Shown: in pieces, positions 27,546 through 35,820 of the stretch | How positions within the stretch are numbered: the first letter of the stretch is position 1 | Layout of the letters: each line of letters starts with the position of its first letter | Assembly: GCF_000829905.1 (NCBI RefSeq) | Contig: NZ_CDPP01000004.1 | Span: 458,001-522,000 of the forward strand | DNA length: 64,000 nt | DNA from: Beduini massiliensis | Lineage (GTDB): Bacteria; Bacillota_I; Bacilli_A; Erysipelotrichales; Coprobacillaceae | Reading direction: 5' to 3' | Position numbers and translations under genes: made by a program | Notes under the pieces: generated by a model | Told to the model about the DNA's origin: nothing | Database searches by the model: none | Seen by the model: the letters and a program-made list of their open reading frames with translations, nothing else

Positions 27546-30500
27546 TTATTCCATTCTTGTTTTCTTTTTGATTAAGCTAGCAACAATAACAGCTAATGAC
27601 AGGAGCATTCCCATGATCAAAGTCATCAATGAACGATGATCTCCGGTATCCACCATTTTTTCAATAATCGTTACCACTTCCTGATCAATCAAGTTTTGAT
27701 CGGCAATGCCATCGCCATCCGTATCGATGTTATAGTCAGGGATTCCATCCCCATCTACGTCAATGTTAAGATCGGCTTTTCCATCACCATTTGTATCAAT
27801 GTTGATGTCTGGTTTGCCATCGCCATTAGTGTCGATATTAATGTCAGGTTTGCCGTCACCATCTGTATCAATATTAATATCCGGTTTTCCATCGCCATTG
27901 GTATCGATGTTAATATCCGGTTTGCCGTCTCCATTCGTATCAATGTTGATATCCGGTTTGCCGTCTCCATTGGTATCAATGTTAATATCCGGTTTGCCGT
28001 CTCCATTGGTATCGATGTTGATATCCGGTTTTCCGTCGCCATTCGTATCAATATTGATATCCGGTTTCCCATCTCCATTGGTATCGATATTAATATCCGG
28101 TTTACCATCGCCATTTGTATCGATATTGATATCCGGTTTTCCGTCTCCATTGGTATCAATGTTAATATCCGGTTTACCATCTCCATTCGTATCAATGTTG
28201 ATATCCGGTTTTCCGTCTCCATTGGTATCGACGTTGACATCCGGTTTTCCGTCTCCATTCGTATCCATATTTACAGTCGTGATTTCAAAAGTAGTATCTA
28301 AGCTGGAAGCATAATTGCCTTTTCCCTTGATAATCGCCGTAGCACTTCCCACTTCAATATTGTTTTTATATTCAACTGTATAATCCACACCTTCTACCAA
28401 TACCTTATCCCCGTCTTTTACAATTACAGGAGGAAGAATCGGTTTCCCAGTATATGGCTGATCTGGAATATCGTTAACATTGATCGCCACTTGTATGTTT
28501 TCATCATCGAAAGGTCTCGGTAAAATAGAGGCTTCATCTTTTAATGTATACTCAGATGTACGATAGCCTTCTTCATCTTCAAAATAATATTTCTTCGATA
28601 ATTCCTTACTTAATTTCAAAGTTGCTTCAGCATCATTGTAATTTCCAACATTTTCATTAGGGAAAACTGCGGTAATTTTAAGTTCCTTCAAGAAATTCTC
28701 TAAGTCAGAATCCAATACCCCTTTTAGTCTAATCGTCTCTAAGTCGACCGATGCATCCACTTTACCGTCGTAATACTTATCTAAAATATCAATAAATTCG
28801 GGTTCTACTTTTCGTTTCCCGGCATTGATTACAATTTCTTGAGTGGCATCATTATATGCTCCATTCCCTGGCCGAGTGACGGTGATGGTCACTTCTCCCA
28901 CTCCAACAATCGTCACATTTCCATATTCATCTACAATAGCGATCGATTCATCAGAAGAACTGTAAATAGGTGCTTCATCTGTATCCCCGCCTTCTAATTC
29001 TAATTGGAATTGATCCCCATAGATCTTATCTAATTCACTACCAGGAACAATGACGGTATCGTCTGTCTTATCTGTAATGATAATCGGATTACCGCCAATT
29101 GTTTCATCCCCTTGGTCTACCGGTGTTACTTCTAATTCAACCGGGTCTCCTGTACTTTCATTGTAATTTGTCCCAGTTCCGCCAATATATTTTGCCGTTA
29201 TAGTTTGAGTACCATCTATCGTATTTTTACCGCCGTCATCACTAGGTGTCCACTCGATAGTTGCCTGACTATATTCATAGTTATCAGAATTTTTATCTGC
29301 GGCTGCCGTAACTGCTACAGGATCCCCATATGGTTTTCCATTAATATAAAACTGTACTAATCCGGTTGGGGCTTTACACGTCTTTGCTTCCTTATTATCC
29401 GGTGATACATTGGCTGTAATCGTAATTTTATTATCTGCTCCTGTTTTGTCATCTGCTCTTTTGGCTGTAATCGCTATTTGACTGTCTGCAGGATCAATTT
29501 GGGCATACTTATAATAACCACGATGTCCCCAGAAACTATTTTGGAAAGTAGGATCAGAGGCATACTGACTAGATGTGATAATCAGTTGATATTTCCCTAC
29601 ATTTGCCTGCATTCCGGAAATAATTTCTCCTTCAGTTGATGGTTCAAGCGTATCATTATCTAAAAGTTGAGACTGAATGGTCATTTTACTGGCATCGTCT
29701 AAAACTTTTCCGCTTGGGATTGTCACCGGAATACCGCCCGCTGTAATCAAATTCAGGAAATCCTGTTGTTGAGTTCCATCAAATGCTAATCCGTCATAGG
29801 TTTTATGTAAACGTTTTTCATCAGGAATTGTCGTGTTATCCACCGAGAAAGAAACATACTGCTTCAAAATAGACCCATTTGTTGCATCGGTCACGAAGAA
29901 TGAATCCATCGGGATTTCTTCACCGCCAGAATCTTTAATGGACAAGTCAACACGTACTTCTGTCGGTGTATTACGATTTGGCAGCCAGAAATATAACGCT
30001 CCTTGTTCATCTGTATAAGATGGCATTCCATAATCACTTTCAAGTCCGTTAATCGTCATTTTCATATCGTCTACTAAAGTAATCGGAATATTATATCCCT
30101 TAAGATCAATCTTAGTCATAAATACTTTTGTTGTCTTTTCTAAATCGCCCCAAGCTGAGCCATCGCCCTCTTTACTTTGAAATTTCCCGGTACCAGACAG
30201 ACGAATGGAACCACCGGTGACAATGACGTCTCCGCCTGCACCACCAATGTCATACCAGCCTGATTGTGAAGATGGCAATAAAGTTCCACCGGTAATCGTA
30301 ATGGTTTTGCCTGTATTCGTCCCACCACAACCTTGACCAAACGCGTTACTATGCGTATACCCGGTTGATTTTAAGAATCCACCGTTGATATTAATATCAC
30401 CGGCGATTGTTGATTTGGGTGTTTCACACATAATGATATCCGTTAATGTATAAGTTACCGTACTCGTTGACATACCGCCAACATAGGTACATCCACCGCC

Positions 30501-31424
30501 AATCCCGGCCCCATGATAAGAGCCATAAGCTTCAATAATTCCGCCATTAAACGTCGTGACAGTCCCGCCACCAGCATGTCCTCCGCCAATTCCTGTACCG
30601 GCACCATTTCCACCTTCTCCCGGTCCATAAGCAGTTGCGATTATTTTTCCGCCATTAAATGTCATATTCCCACTATTTTCAATGGCAGCACCACCAATTG
30701 CCGCCGCTCTATAACCCCCATTTACTTTTAATGTTCCGGCATTCGGACTATCGAGTAAAGTAAGACGATCCCCCTGATGTACTATAGTGCCATCTTGCAA
30801 CGTGGCATCTCGAGAAATACGTCCGCCTTCAGGCAGAATCGGTACACCATTGATATCCACGTTACGACGTGCATCATCAATCGTTAAACTTGAACCTTCT
30901 CCACAACGAATTCCCGGAAAATGTTGTGTCGCTGAAAGATTTGTCGTTAGCACATTTTCACTGCCATCAGCAATCGTTATATGTGCAGAGGTAGGATGAT
31001 CTATATTCGTTGGAATATTGATTGGTAAGATTCCTGTAATCTTCACATTATTCAGAGTAATATCGGCATCGTTCCCCGGTTGAATATAGATACAGTCCGA
31101 GACGACTGCCCCATTCGTCGAGATTGTCAAGGGGGTATTTGTTTTAATCGTTAACGCTTTTACCGTAATATTGTTTACCCCTCCATATGTAGAAGGCTGA
31201 GCCGCACTTGTGCTTTCTGCGTTTCCGTATCCTTGAGTATGATATACAACATCACCATACTCATAGTCCACCCCTTCTACGCCTCCGGTCACCATAAAGC
31301 CACCCGCATTTTTCGTAGTATCTGCTTTGGCTTCAATATGAACTAAATTACCTATCATCAATACAGTAAGACTTATAATAAATAATTTTTTGAATAAATC
31401 CAAGCTGTGATTTTTAAAAGTCAT
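27546..31424 (-). CDS. Large cell-surface protein with calcium-loop-like tandem repeats
   Basis: A 1292-residue secreted protein. Signal peptide with cleavage after A-K-A near residue 34; residues ~40-480 form a glycine-rich, beta-helix-like region (repeated NGG, GGG and GxGxGGG turns); then immunoglobulin-like domains, including a BIG2-like domain (SSSDESIAIVDEYGNVTIVG), a YDG-like domain (KYYDGKVDA) and a domain with GVDYTVEYKNN and GKGNY. Residues 1054-1245 are 16 units of 12 residues, mostly DTNGDGKPDINI, each matching the D-x-N/D-x-D-G calcium loop. The tail has V-D-T-G-D in place of LPXTG, a membrane helix (~1266-1284) and IKKKTRME, so sortase anchoring is likely but non-canonical. GAGGAAAG precedes the ATG. 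Expression may be phase variable (31485-31716). Confidence 0.85.
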   Translation of the reverse strand: MTFKNHSLDLFKKLFIISLTVLMIGNLVHIEAKADTTKNAGGFMVTGGVEGVDYEYGDVVYHTQGYGNAESTSAAQPSTYGGVNNITVKALTIKTNTPLTISTNGAVVSDCIYIQPGNDADITLNNVKITGILPINIPTNIDHPTSAHITIADGSENVLTTNLSATQHFPGIRCGEGSSLTIDDARRNVDINGVPILPEGGRISRDATLQDGTIVHQGDRLTLLDSPNAGTLKVNGGYRAAAIGGAAIENSGNMTFNGGKIIATAYGPGEGGNGAGTGIGGGHAGGGTVTTFNGGIIEAYGSYHGAGIGGGCTYVGGMSTSTVTYTLTDIIMCETPKSTIAGDININGGFLKSTGYTHSNAFGQGCGGTNTGKTITITGGTLLPSSQSGWYDIGGAGGDVIVTGGSIRLSGTGKFQSKEGDGSAWGDLEKTTKVFMTKIDLKGYNIPITLVDDMKMTINGLESDYGMPSYTDEQGALYFWLPNRNTPTEVRVDLSIKDSGGEEIPMDSFFVTDATNGSILKQYVSFSVDNTTIPDEKRLHKTYDGLAFDGTQQQDFLNLITAGGIPVTIPSGKVLDDASKMTIQSQLLDNDTLEPSTEGEIISGMQANVGKYQLIITSSQYASDPTFQNSFWGHRGYYKYAQIDPADSQIAITAKRADDKTGADNKITITANVSPDNKEAKTCKAPTGLVQFYINGKPYGDPVAVTAAADKNSDNYEYSQATIEWTPSDDGGKNTIDGTQTITAKYIGGTGTNYNESTGDPVELEVTPVDQGDETIGGNPIIITDKTDDTVIVPGSELDKIYGDQFQLELEGGDTDEAPIYSSSDESIAIVDEYGNVTIVGVGEVTITVTRPGNGAYNDATQEIVINAGKRKVEPEFIDILDKYYDGKVDASVDLETIRLKGVLDSDLENFLKELKITAVFPNENVGNYNDAEATLKLSKELSKKYYFEDEEGYRTSEYTLKDEASILPRPFDDENIQVAINVNDIPDQPYTGKPILPPVIVKDGDKVLVEGVDYTVEYKNNIEVGSATAIIKGKGNYASSLDTTFEITTVNMDTNGDGKPDVNVDTNGDGKPDINIDTNGDGKPDINIDTNGDGKPDINIDTNGDGKPDINIDTNGDGKPDINIDTNGDGKPDINIDTNGDGKPDINIDTNGDGKPDINIDTNGDGKPDINIDTNGDGKPDINIDTDGDGKPDINIDTNGDGKPDINIDTNGDGKADLNIDVDGDGIPDYNIDTDGDGIADQNLIDQEVVTIIEKMVDTGDHRSLMTLIMGMLLSLAVIVASLIKKKTRME
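27690..28265 (-). repeat. Coding tandem repeat, 16 x 36 bp
   Basis: Exactly 576 bp of head-to-tail 36-bp units within the surface protein gene, each encoding 12 residues of the pattern D-T-N-G-D-G-K-P-D-I-N-I. Units differ mainly at third codon positions, so the protein is more conserved than the DNA; the first unit ends V-N-V and the last two diverge (DVDGDGIPDYNI, DTDGDGIADQNL). Such arrays can expand or contract by recombination. Confidence 0.95.
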
Positions 31425-31484
31425 TTTACTTTCCTCTTCCCTTCGTTTTATTCTAAATATCTTTTATACCTCCGTTATCGCAAT

Positions 31485-31508
31485 ACAACATAATTGTACT
31501 TATGTTGT
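31485..31508. repeat. Left 24-bp inverted repeat of putative invertible element
   Basis: Reads ACAACATAA-TTGTAC-TTATGTTGT. Its exact reverse complement lies at 31693-31716. The repeat is itself nearly palindromic (9-bp arms, 6-base centre), as recombinase crossover sites often are. Identity stops abruptly at both ends. Confidence 0.75.
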
Positions 31509-31692
31509 ATTCTTCAAAAAGTCATGGAAATAGGGAGTATTTTAGTCTGGGCATCGGAAAATAAATCACTATTTTTGGTAATTCCTACCGTTTTAGGCGA
31601 GTATAACTTTTTTCTTTTTACATGATAATACCTTGAAAAACAGGGCGATTTCCTCTATAATGAGTACGTAAATAGCCGTAAGCATAAAAACC
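31509..31692. other. Putative invertible promoter segment (184 bp)
   Basis: This is the segment between the two 24-bp inverted repeats. It contains no convincing gene but one strong promoter (31633-31661) facing right, away from the surface protein gene. If the segment were flipped, the promoter would face left with a start site about 110 bases before the surface gene ATG. The rest holds a GGTA/TACC mini-hairpin near 31578-31590 of unknown meaning. No recombinase gene is in the window. Confidence 0.6.
31633..31661 (+). promoter_or_regulatory. Strong promoter inside the invertible segment
   Basis: TTGAAA (31633-31638), 17-base spacer, TATAAT (31656-31661). In the present orientation transcription would start near 31668 and stop at the hairpin and T-run at 31691-31724 after about 55 bases. 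Confidence 0.75.
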
Positions 31693-31724
31693 ACAACATA
31701 AGTACAATTATGTTGTGGTTTTTT
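31691..31724 (+). terminator. Terminator formed by the right inverted repeat
   Basis: CCACAACATAA / TTATGTTGTGG stem (11 bp) with loop GTACAA, followed by TTTTTT on the plus strand. It contains the right 24-bp repeat (31693-31716). The left copy lacks a following T-run when read toward the surface gene. Confidence 0.75.
31693..31716. repeat. Right 24-bp inverted repeat of putative invertible element
   Basis: Exact reverse complement of 31485-31508: ACAACATAA-GTACAA-TTATGTTGT. Together they bound a 184-bp segment. Confidence 0.75.
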
Positions 31725-31837
31725 GACTTTATTTCCTTTTATAAAACAATAATTATTTGTCATTATACTAAAAAACAATAACGAAAAATCGATTCAATCA
31801 TCAAATTTATTGTATTATTCTAAAAATAAAGAAAACG

Positions 31838-31874
31838 AAAAAAGACTGCGATAAACAATGATTTATCTGCAGTC
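31838..31874 (-). terminator. Terminator of MurE-like gene
   Basis: Minus-strand stem GACTGC-(A)-GATAAA / TTTATC-GCAGTC with a short loop, followed by TTTTTTCG. Confidence 0.85.
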
Positions 31875-31896
31875 TAAACTAGATTTTAATATTCTT

Positions 31897-33369
31897 TTAT
31901 AAAGAGACTTCCTTATTGGCAAATTGTCTCATACTTGCTTTTACAACTTCTTCATCCCCTGGGTAAGGAACCGTGGTACCATTTACTTTTTGTGTGGTTT
32001 CATTGCCTTTTCCTAATACCATAACGATAGTAGGTCCTTCAATATCCATGAAAGCTTTTTGAATGCCGACTTCCCGATCCTCAAAGCTGTAATACGGTTT
32101 ATCCGTGATCACTTCTGCAATTTGACGGTTGATCTGTTCAATATCCTCATGACCGGAATCGTCCGGAACCAAATAGATTTCATCGGCAAAACAGTTTGCC
32201 GCCTGACCTAATTCATGGCGACGATTAAACGCCTTATCCCCCGGACAGCCAAATACTGCTTTAATATGATAATCGGGATAAAATTGTCGTGCATATTTAA
32301 AAATCTGTGTAAAACTCGCATCATTATGAGCATAATCGACAATACTTGCAATCTGATGATGTTCATCATTAAACTGTTTCATTCTGCCAGGAACGCTGGT
32401 ATGTGCTAATCCATACTGAATATCTTTCATCGGAATTCCCATATCCAATGCGACTAAAATTACCGATAACACATTTTCTATGTTGAATAATCCGGGAACA
32501 GATAAATAAATAGGATAGGTCTCCCCTTTATACAAAATATTAAAATGTGATCCTTGAGTATCCATTTCAATATCTTCCGCTTTAATCGTTGCCTCTTGTG
32601 TAAGCGAGAATGTATACACCTGTTTTTTTAGTTCTTCACTTAAATAGTCAAGCAAATCCGCATTTATAATACAGACTTTTGAATGATTGAATAGTTTTAA
32701 TTTTGATTCAATGTAATCTTGAAATGTAGGATGTTCCACATCACTGATATGATCATTGGAAATATTCAAAAAGATTCCATATTGATATTCAATCCCATAT
32801 ACACGATCATATTTTAATGCCTGTGAAGACACTTCCATAATAACATTCTTTTTCCCATTTTCTTTCACATCACGAAAAATCTGCTGTAAAGTTAGAGATT
32901 CCGGTGTCGTCAATAAAGAGGGAACGATATGATCGCCGTTATAGATTTCCACTGATCCTAAATAGGCGGTATCCCCTTCTTTAGAATGGGCATCTAAAAT
33001 ACTCTTTAGAAAATACAGTGAAGAGGTTTTTCCTTTTGTTCCTGTAATACCGATTAAATTCAAATCACGGCTAGGGTAATCATATAAAGCATCCGCTAAG
33101 AGTGCCATAGCTTTTAATACATCTTTTACTAAAATCAAAGGAAGATTTACGTCATAATCCACCTCACTGATATAAGCACTCAGCGAATGGAGAATTGCTT
33201 CTAAATATTCTTTTTTGAAATTATTGCCTTTACAGACAAACAAACAGTTATGGCCTAACTTCTTTGAATGAAAAGAGATACTTTCGACTTGTATATCTAC
33301 TTGTGGAGCAGAGATTAAAAGATCGTGCTTTGATAATATATTTATAATTAAGTTTGTATTTAATTGCAT
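31897..33369 (-). CDS. Mur ligase family protein, MurE-like
   Basis: A 490-residue ATP-dependent Mur ligase with the three usual domains. The P-loop is G-I-T-G-T-K-G-K-T-S at 107-116; TTPESLTLQQIF and VIMEVSSQAL are the MurE-specific UDP-MurNAc-dipeptide region, and SIVDYAHNDASF the adenine/Asp segment. MurE adds the third stem-peptide residue. The amino-acid selecting motif (DNPR for diaminopimelate, DNP/DDP-type for lysine) reads D-D-S-G-H-E-D here, so specificity is not predictable and it could be a MurE paralogue. Weak AAAGGA ribosome site; it starts 3 bases after the stop of a small broken gene, with which it is probably coupled. Confidence 0.82.
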   Translation of the reverse strand: MQLNTNLIINILSKHDLLISAPQVDIQVESISFHSKKLGHNCLFVCKGNNFKKEYLEAILHSLSAYISEVDYDVNLPLILVKDVLKAMALLADALYDYPSRDLNLIGITGTKGKTSSLYFLKSILDAHSKEGDTAYLGSVEIYNGDHIVPSLLTTPESLTLQQIFRDVKENGKKNVIMEVSSQALKYDRVYGIEYQYGIFLNISNDHISDVEHPTFQDYIESKLKLFNHSKVCIINADLLDYLSEELKKQVYTFSLTQEATIKAEDIEMDTQGSHFNILYKGETYPIYLSVPGLFNIENVLSVILVALDMGIPMKDIQYGLAHTSVPGRMKQFNDEHHQIASIVDYAHNDASFTQIFKYARQFYPDYHIKAVFGCPGDKAFNRRHELGQAANCFADEIYLVPDDSGHEDIEQINRQIAEVITDKPYYSFEDREVGIQKAFMDIEGPTIVMVLGKGNETTQKVNGTTVPYPGDEEVVKASMRQFANKEVSL

Positions 33370-33372
33370 ACT

Positions 33373-33484
33373 CTATTTTTCCTTTTTAATATGTGTCCAT
33401 TTATTCAATTTAATAAAACAACCAAAGATGGCTGACAAAACGGCAATGATTGGTAAAAAGAACCATAATTTTTTGATTTTTCAT
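33373..33484 (-). pseudogene. Small membrane protein gene with one-base frameshift
   Basis: ATG at 33484 stands 6 bases after AAGGGGAAG. The frame MKNQK then runs into the wrong phase at a run of six A; removing one A (there or in the preceding run of five) gives MKNQKLWFFLPIIAVLSAIF and continues to KLNKWTHIKKEK and a stop at 33373-33375, a 36-residue single-helix membrane protein with basic tail. The 112-bp length (37 codons plus one base) confirms the slip. Either a recent mutation, a sequencing error, or a slippage-regulated gene. It ends 3 bases before the MurE-like ATG. Confidence 0.6.
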
Positions 33485-33525
33485 AGTCTTCCCCTTTCAA
33501 ATAGCATGTTCATTGACTAATCTAT

Positions 33526-33553
33526 ATCATAGCATTTTTAATTTTATATGCAA
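33526..33553 (-). promoter_or_regulatory. Promoter of the small membrane gene / MurE-like unit
   Basis: Minus-strand TTGCAT (33548-33553), 16-base spacer, TATGAT (33526-33531), about 42 bases ahead of the small gene's ATG. Confidence 0.6.
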
Positions 33554-33580
33554 CTTAATTATATTCATTTTTGGGACTTT

Positions 33581-34570
33581 CTATTTTAAAGCTAAAACAA
33601 TCGCTTTATGCAGATTCCAGACATTATCCCCATAGTTGCTTATTAAGGTAATCACTGTCTTTTTTTCTTTATCGCAGCTGGAAATAAAGCTAACTCCGGG
33701 ATCACTTCCTTGAAAATAAGGAAGATAGTGACTCCCTTGCTTTTTCAGCCATATCCCATAACCATAACAGTCCGCTTCACCACTATGATTAGTCATCATG
33801 CTTTTTATCATAGTCTGCGATAACAGCTGATACGAAAGTAATCCCTGCCAAAACAGTTGAATATCTTTAACCGTTGTAAAGGCGCCGCCCGCACCGGTAC
33901 CTTTAGCGTCGACACTAAAAATATTCGTTCGATAACCGTTCCGATCTGTATCAAAAATATAGTGATAAGCACATTTTGGAGGAAGACAATCCAACTCATA
34001 ATAGCCTGTACAAGTCATCCCACAGGGAATAAATATCTTTTCTTTTAAATACTGATCAAACGCTGCTCCGGTGATTTTCTCTATAATCAAAGCTAACAGG
34101 ACATAGCCTGCATTATTATATTGGAATTTACTTTTACGTTCATACATCATAGGTTTATTTATAAATAAGGGCAGTAAGTCTTGGTTAGAGCGAATCTTAT
34201 AGTTAGGAAAATCAATCCATAAATCTTCATATTCATTCATAATACTTTCATCAAAATAGTCCGGCATTCCCGATGTATGTGTTAACAATTCCTCGATCGT
34301 AATATTCTGATCGATTGCCTTTAGATCAAAGTCTAAAAGATCCCCGATTTTATCATTAAAACTAAGCTTCTTAGCTTCTATAAGCTGTAAAATTGCCACT
34401 GCGACAAATACTTTTCCGGCAGAAGCCGTTGCAAATTTGGTTTCCGCATCATTTGGCACTTTATTAGGAAGATCCGCATAGCCATATGCCTTTAAAAAAA
34501 GGGGCGTGTTTTCCTGAGTAACCGATATGCAGCCTCTAAATTCTGTTTTGATGAGATTCTCTATATTCAT
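33581..34570 (-). CDS. Serine hydrolase (class C beta-lactamase-like family)
   Basis: A ~329-residue protein of the beta-lactamase/DD-peptidase fold. The S-x-x-K motif is S-A-G-K in KFATASAGKVF (near residue 51), the Y-x-N motif is Y-N-N in SKFQYNNAGYVLLALI (near 150), and ELLTHTSGMPDYF is a strong family block. No signal peptide was found, so it may be cytoplasmic, as for many esterase-like members. Start is uncertain between 34579 and 34570 (AAAGG lies 2 or 11 bases away); 34570 is used. The gene follows the Ham1-GNAT pair by 38 bp and is probably cotranscribed. Likely an esterase or peptidase, not a resistance enzyme. Confidence 0.8.
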   Translation of the reverse strand: MNIENLIKTEFRGCISVTQENTPLFLKAYGYADLPNKVPNDAETKFATASAGKVFVAVAILQLIEAKKLSFNDKIGDLLDFDLKAIDQNITIEELLTHTSGMPDYFDESIMNEYEDLWIDFPNYKIRSNQDLLPLFINKPMMYERKSKFQYNNAGYVLLALIIEKITGAAFDQYLKEKIFIPCGMTCTGYYELDCLPPKCAYHYIFDTDRNGYRTNIFSVDAKGTGAGGAFTTVKDIQLFWQGLLSYQLLSQTMIKSMMTNHSGEADCYGYGIWLKKQGSHYLPYFQGSDPGVSFISSCDKEKKTVITLISNYGDNVWNLHKAIVLALK

Positions 34571-34608
34571 AATGGTCATATCCTTTCTTTTGTACTCTGA
34601 TAAAATAT

Positions 34609-35139
34609 TTATAATAAACACTCCAATTGACGGTCAAAGGGTTCACACATTACGTGCATCTCATTTATTTCGATGGCATCGACACATCCCATTGCCTGAT
34701 AAAAAGACTGTGTCTCCACTGCCGAATGCGAAGAAATATAAAGTTTCTTTGCCCCCTGTTTTTTCGCCCATTTCTTGGCAGATTGAAATAATGTCTTGCC
34801 AATCCCAAGATGTCGCATATCATGAGATACATGGAGACTGCTTAGATCAAGATAGTCTTTATTCTTTCCAAAGAAACTGGATTCAACACAAATAAACCCT
34901 TTTAACTGTTGATCAAAAAAGGCACCTAAAACATAGCCTTTCGTCTGTATAGTATGATGCAGACAGTCAATCAGCTCTTGATAATCTTCTACTGTCCAAT
35001 CATCAATAAATGGGCATTCTTTAATCTGCCAGACACCCTCGATGTTACGCCAGCAGTCAGTCACATTTTGCCGACGATAAAAATGAGTAAACAAATCGAT
35101 ATTTATTTCTTCTATAGTTAAAGGTTTATAAATGATCAT
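34609..35139 (-). CDS. GNAT family N-acetyltransferase
   Basis: A 176-residue GNAT. LSSLHVSHDMRHLGIGKTLF contains the acetyl-CoA loop R-H-L-G-I-G, and YISSHSAVETQSFYQAMGC is motif B. The start at 35139 overlaps the Ham1-like stop by ATGA and has AAAGGAG upstream. Between a Ham1-type NTPase and a serine hydrolase in one operon; substrate unknown. Confidence 0.83.
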   Translation of the reverse strand: MIIYKPLTIEEINIDLFTHFYRRQNVTDCWRNIEGVWQIKECPFIDDWTVEDYQELIDCLHHTIQTKGYVLGAFFDQQLKGFICVESSFFGKNKDYLDLSSLHVSHDMRHLGIGKTLFQSAKKWAKKQGAKKLYISSHSAVETQSFYQAMGCVDAIEINEMHVMCEPFDRQLECLL

Positions 35140-35753
35140 CCTATTTTCTCCTTTGCAAAAAGCGTTTCTTGAATGAAAGACAGGCACTGCTTTTCAAAAA
35201 GAAAGTTATGTTTTAAAAATTCATCATCACTCATCGCTGAATAATATTTGTTTAAATACGGGTCTATCGTTAAAACATCTAATGGATTTCCTCGATGTGA
35301 ATGCTTACTATCCATCAATGATGTCATGATAAAGGCATCTTCTTCAATCTCCGTTGTGTATATGCCGGACTCATTCACGATTGCCAGCCCCGTCAAGTAA
35401 TGTGCCCTACTTTTCCCACCGATACTATCCATCAGGCTGACATAATAAGCAATCATTTCTTCATCAGTTAACTCTTTCCCTTGAATCCGCCTAACACATA
35501 ATCCCGGCTGTTTTTCTTTAGGAACACGATCAATATAAAGTCCCGAATCGGCACCGATCGTAGGAATTTGTGTATGTTGGAAATATGCGGTTGCTTTTTT
35601 CAAAGCATTTTCTTTTGGACTTTGGCCGTCTTCAAGAACCTCTAATTTAAGATTCAAATCATTAGGGGTAACGAGTTCAATCGGCAATCCTTTTAACCGT
35701 CTTTTCATATTATAAATTTTAGAATTATTCCGGGTTGCATAAAGCAGCTGCAT
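35136..35753 (-). CDS. Ham1/RdgB-like nucleoside triphosphate pyrophosphatase
   Basis: A 205-residue member of the non-canonical purine NTP pyrophosphatase family. The N-terminal Y-A-T-R-N-N-S-K motif (residues 5-12, normally ATxNxxK), the E-N-A-L-K-K-A block near residue 50 and the A-D-S-G-L motif near 69 with GLCVRRIQG are conserved. It hydrolyses ITP/XTP-like nucleotides in relatives. The C-terminal S-H-R-G-N-P-L-D segment replaces the usual SHRxxA, so activity may differ. The second ATG (35753) is used because AGGAGG is 7 bases upstream; the first ATG is only one base away from it. Confidence 0.78.
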   Translation of the reverse strand: MQLLYATRNNSKIYNMKRRLKGLPIELVTPNDLNLKLEVLEDGQSPKENALKKATAYFQHTQIPTIGADSGLYIDRVPKEKQPGLCVRRIQGKELTDEEMIAYYVSLMDSIGGKSRAHYLTGLAIVNESGIYTTEIEEDAFIMTSLMDSKHSHRGNPLDVLTIDPYLNKYYSAMSDDEFLKHNFLFEKQCLSFIQETLFAKEKIG

Positions 35754-35801
35754 CTTCATCCCTCCTTGTTTCCCTATTATAGCATTTTTCTTTAGAAAAA
35801 G

Positions 35802-35820
35802 AAAAAAGTGCTGAGCACTT
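35802..35820 (-). terminator. Terminator of ABC exporter gene
   Basis: Minus-strand stem AAGTGCT / AGCACTT, one-base loop as drawn (in practice a shorter stem), followed by TTTTTTC; overlaps the stop codon. Confidence 0.65.

Noticed and set aside
27690-28265. 36-bp repeat array that could look like a CRISPR array
   Set aside because: Units are contiguous without spacers, keep one reading frame and encode a conserved 12-residue peptide; differences are mostly silent.
27636-28314. Long open frames on both strands across the repeat region
   Set aside because: They are produced by the 36-bp periodicity of the real gene (a multiple of three keeps all frames open) and lack ribosome sites.
31593-31778. 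61-codon minus-strand frame upstream of the surface gene
   Set aside because: It has no ribosome site, crosses the right inverted repeat and terminator, and its composition is that of AT-rich intergenic DNA.
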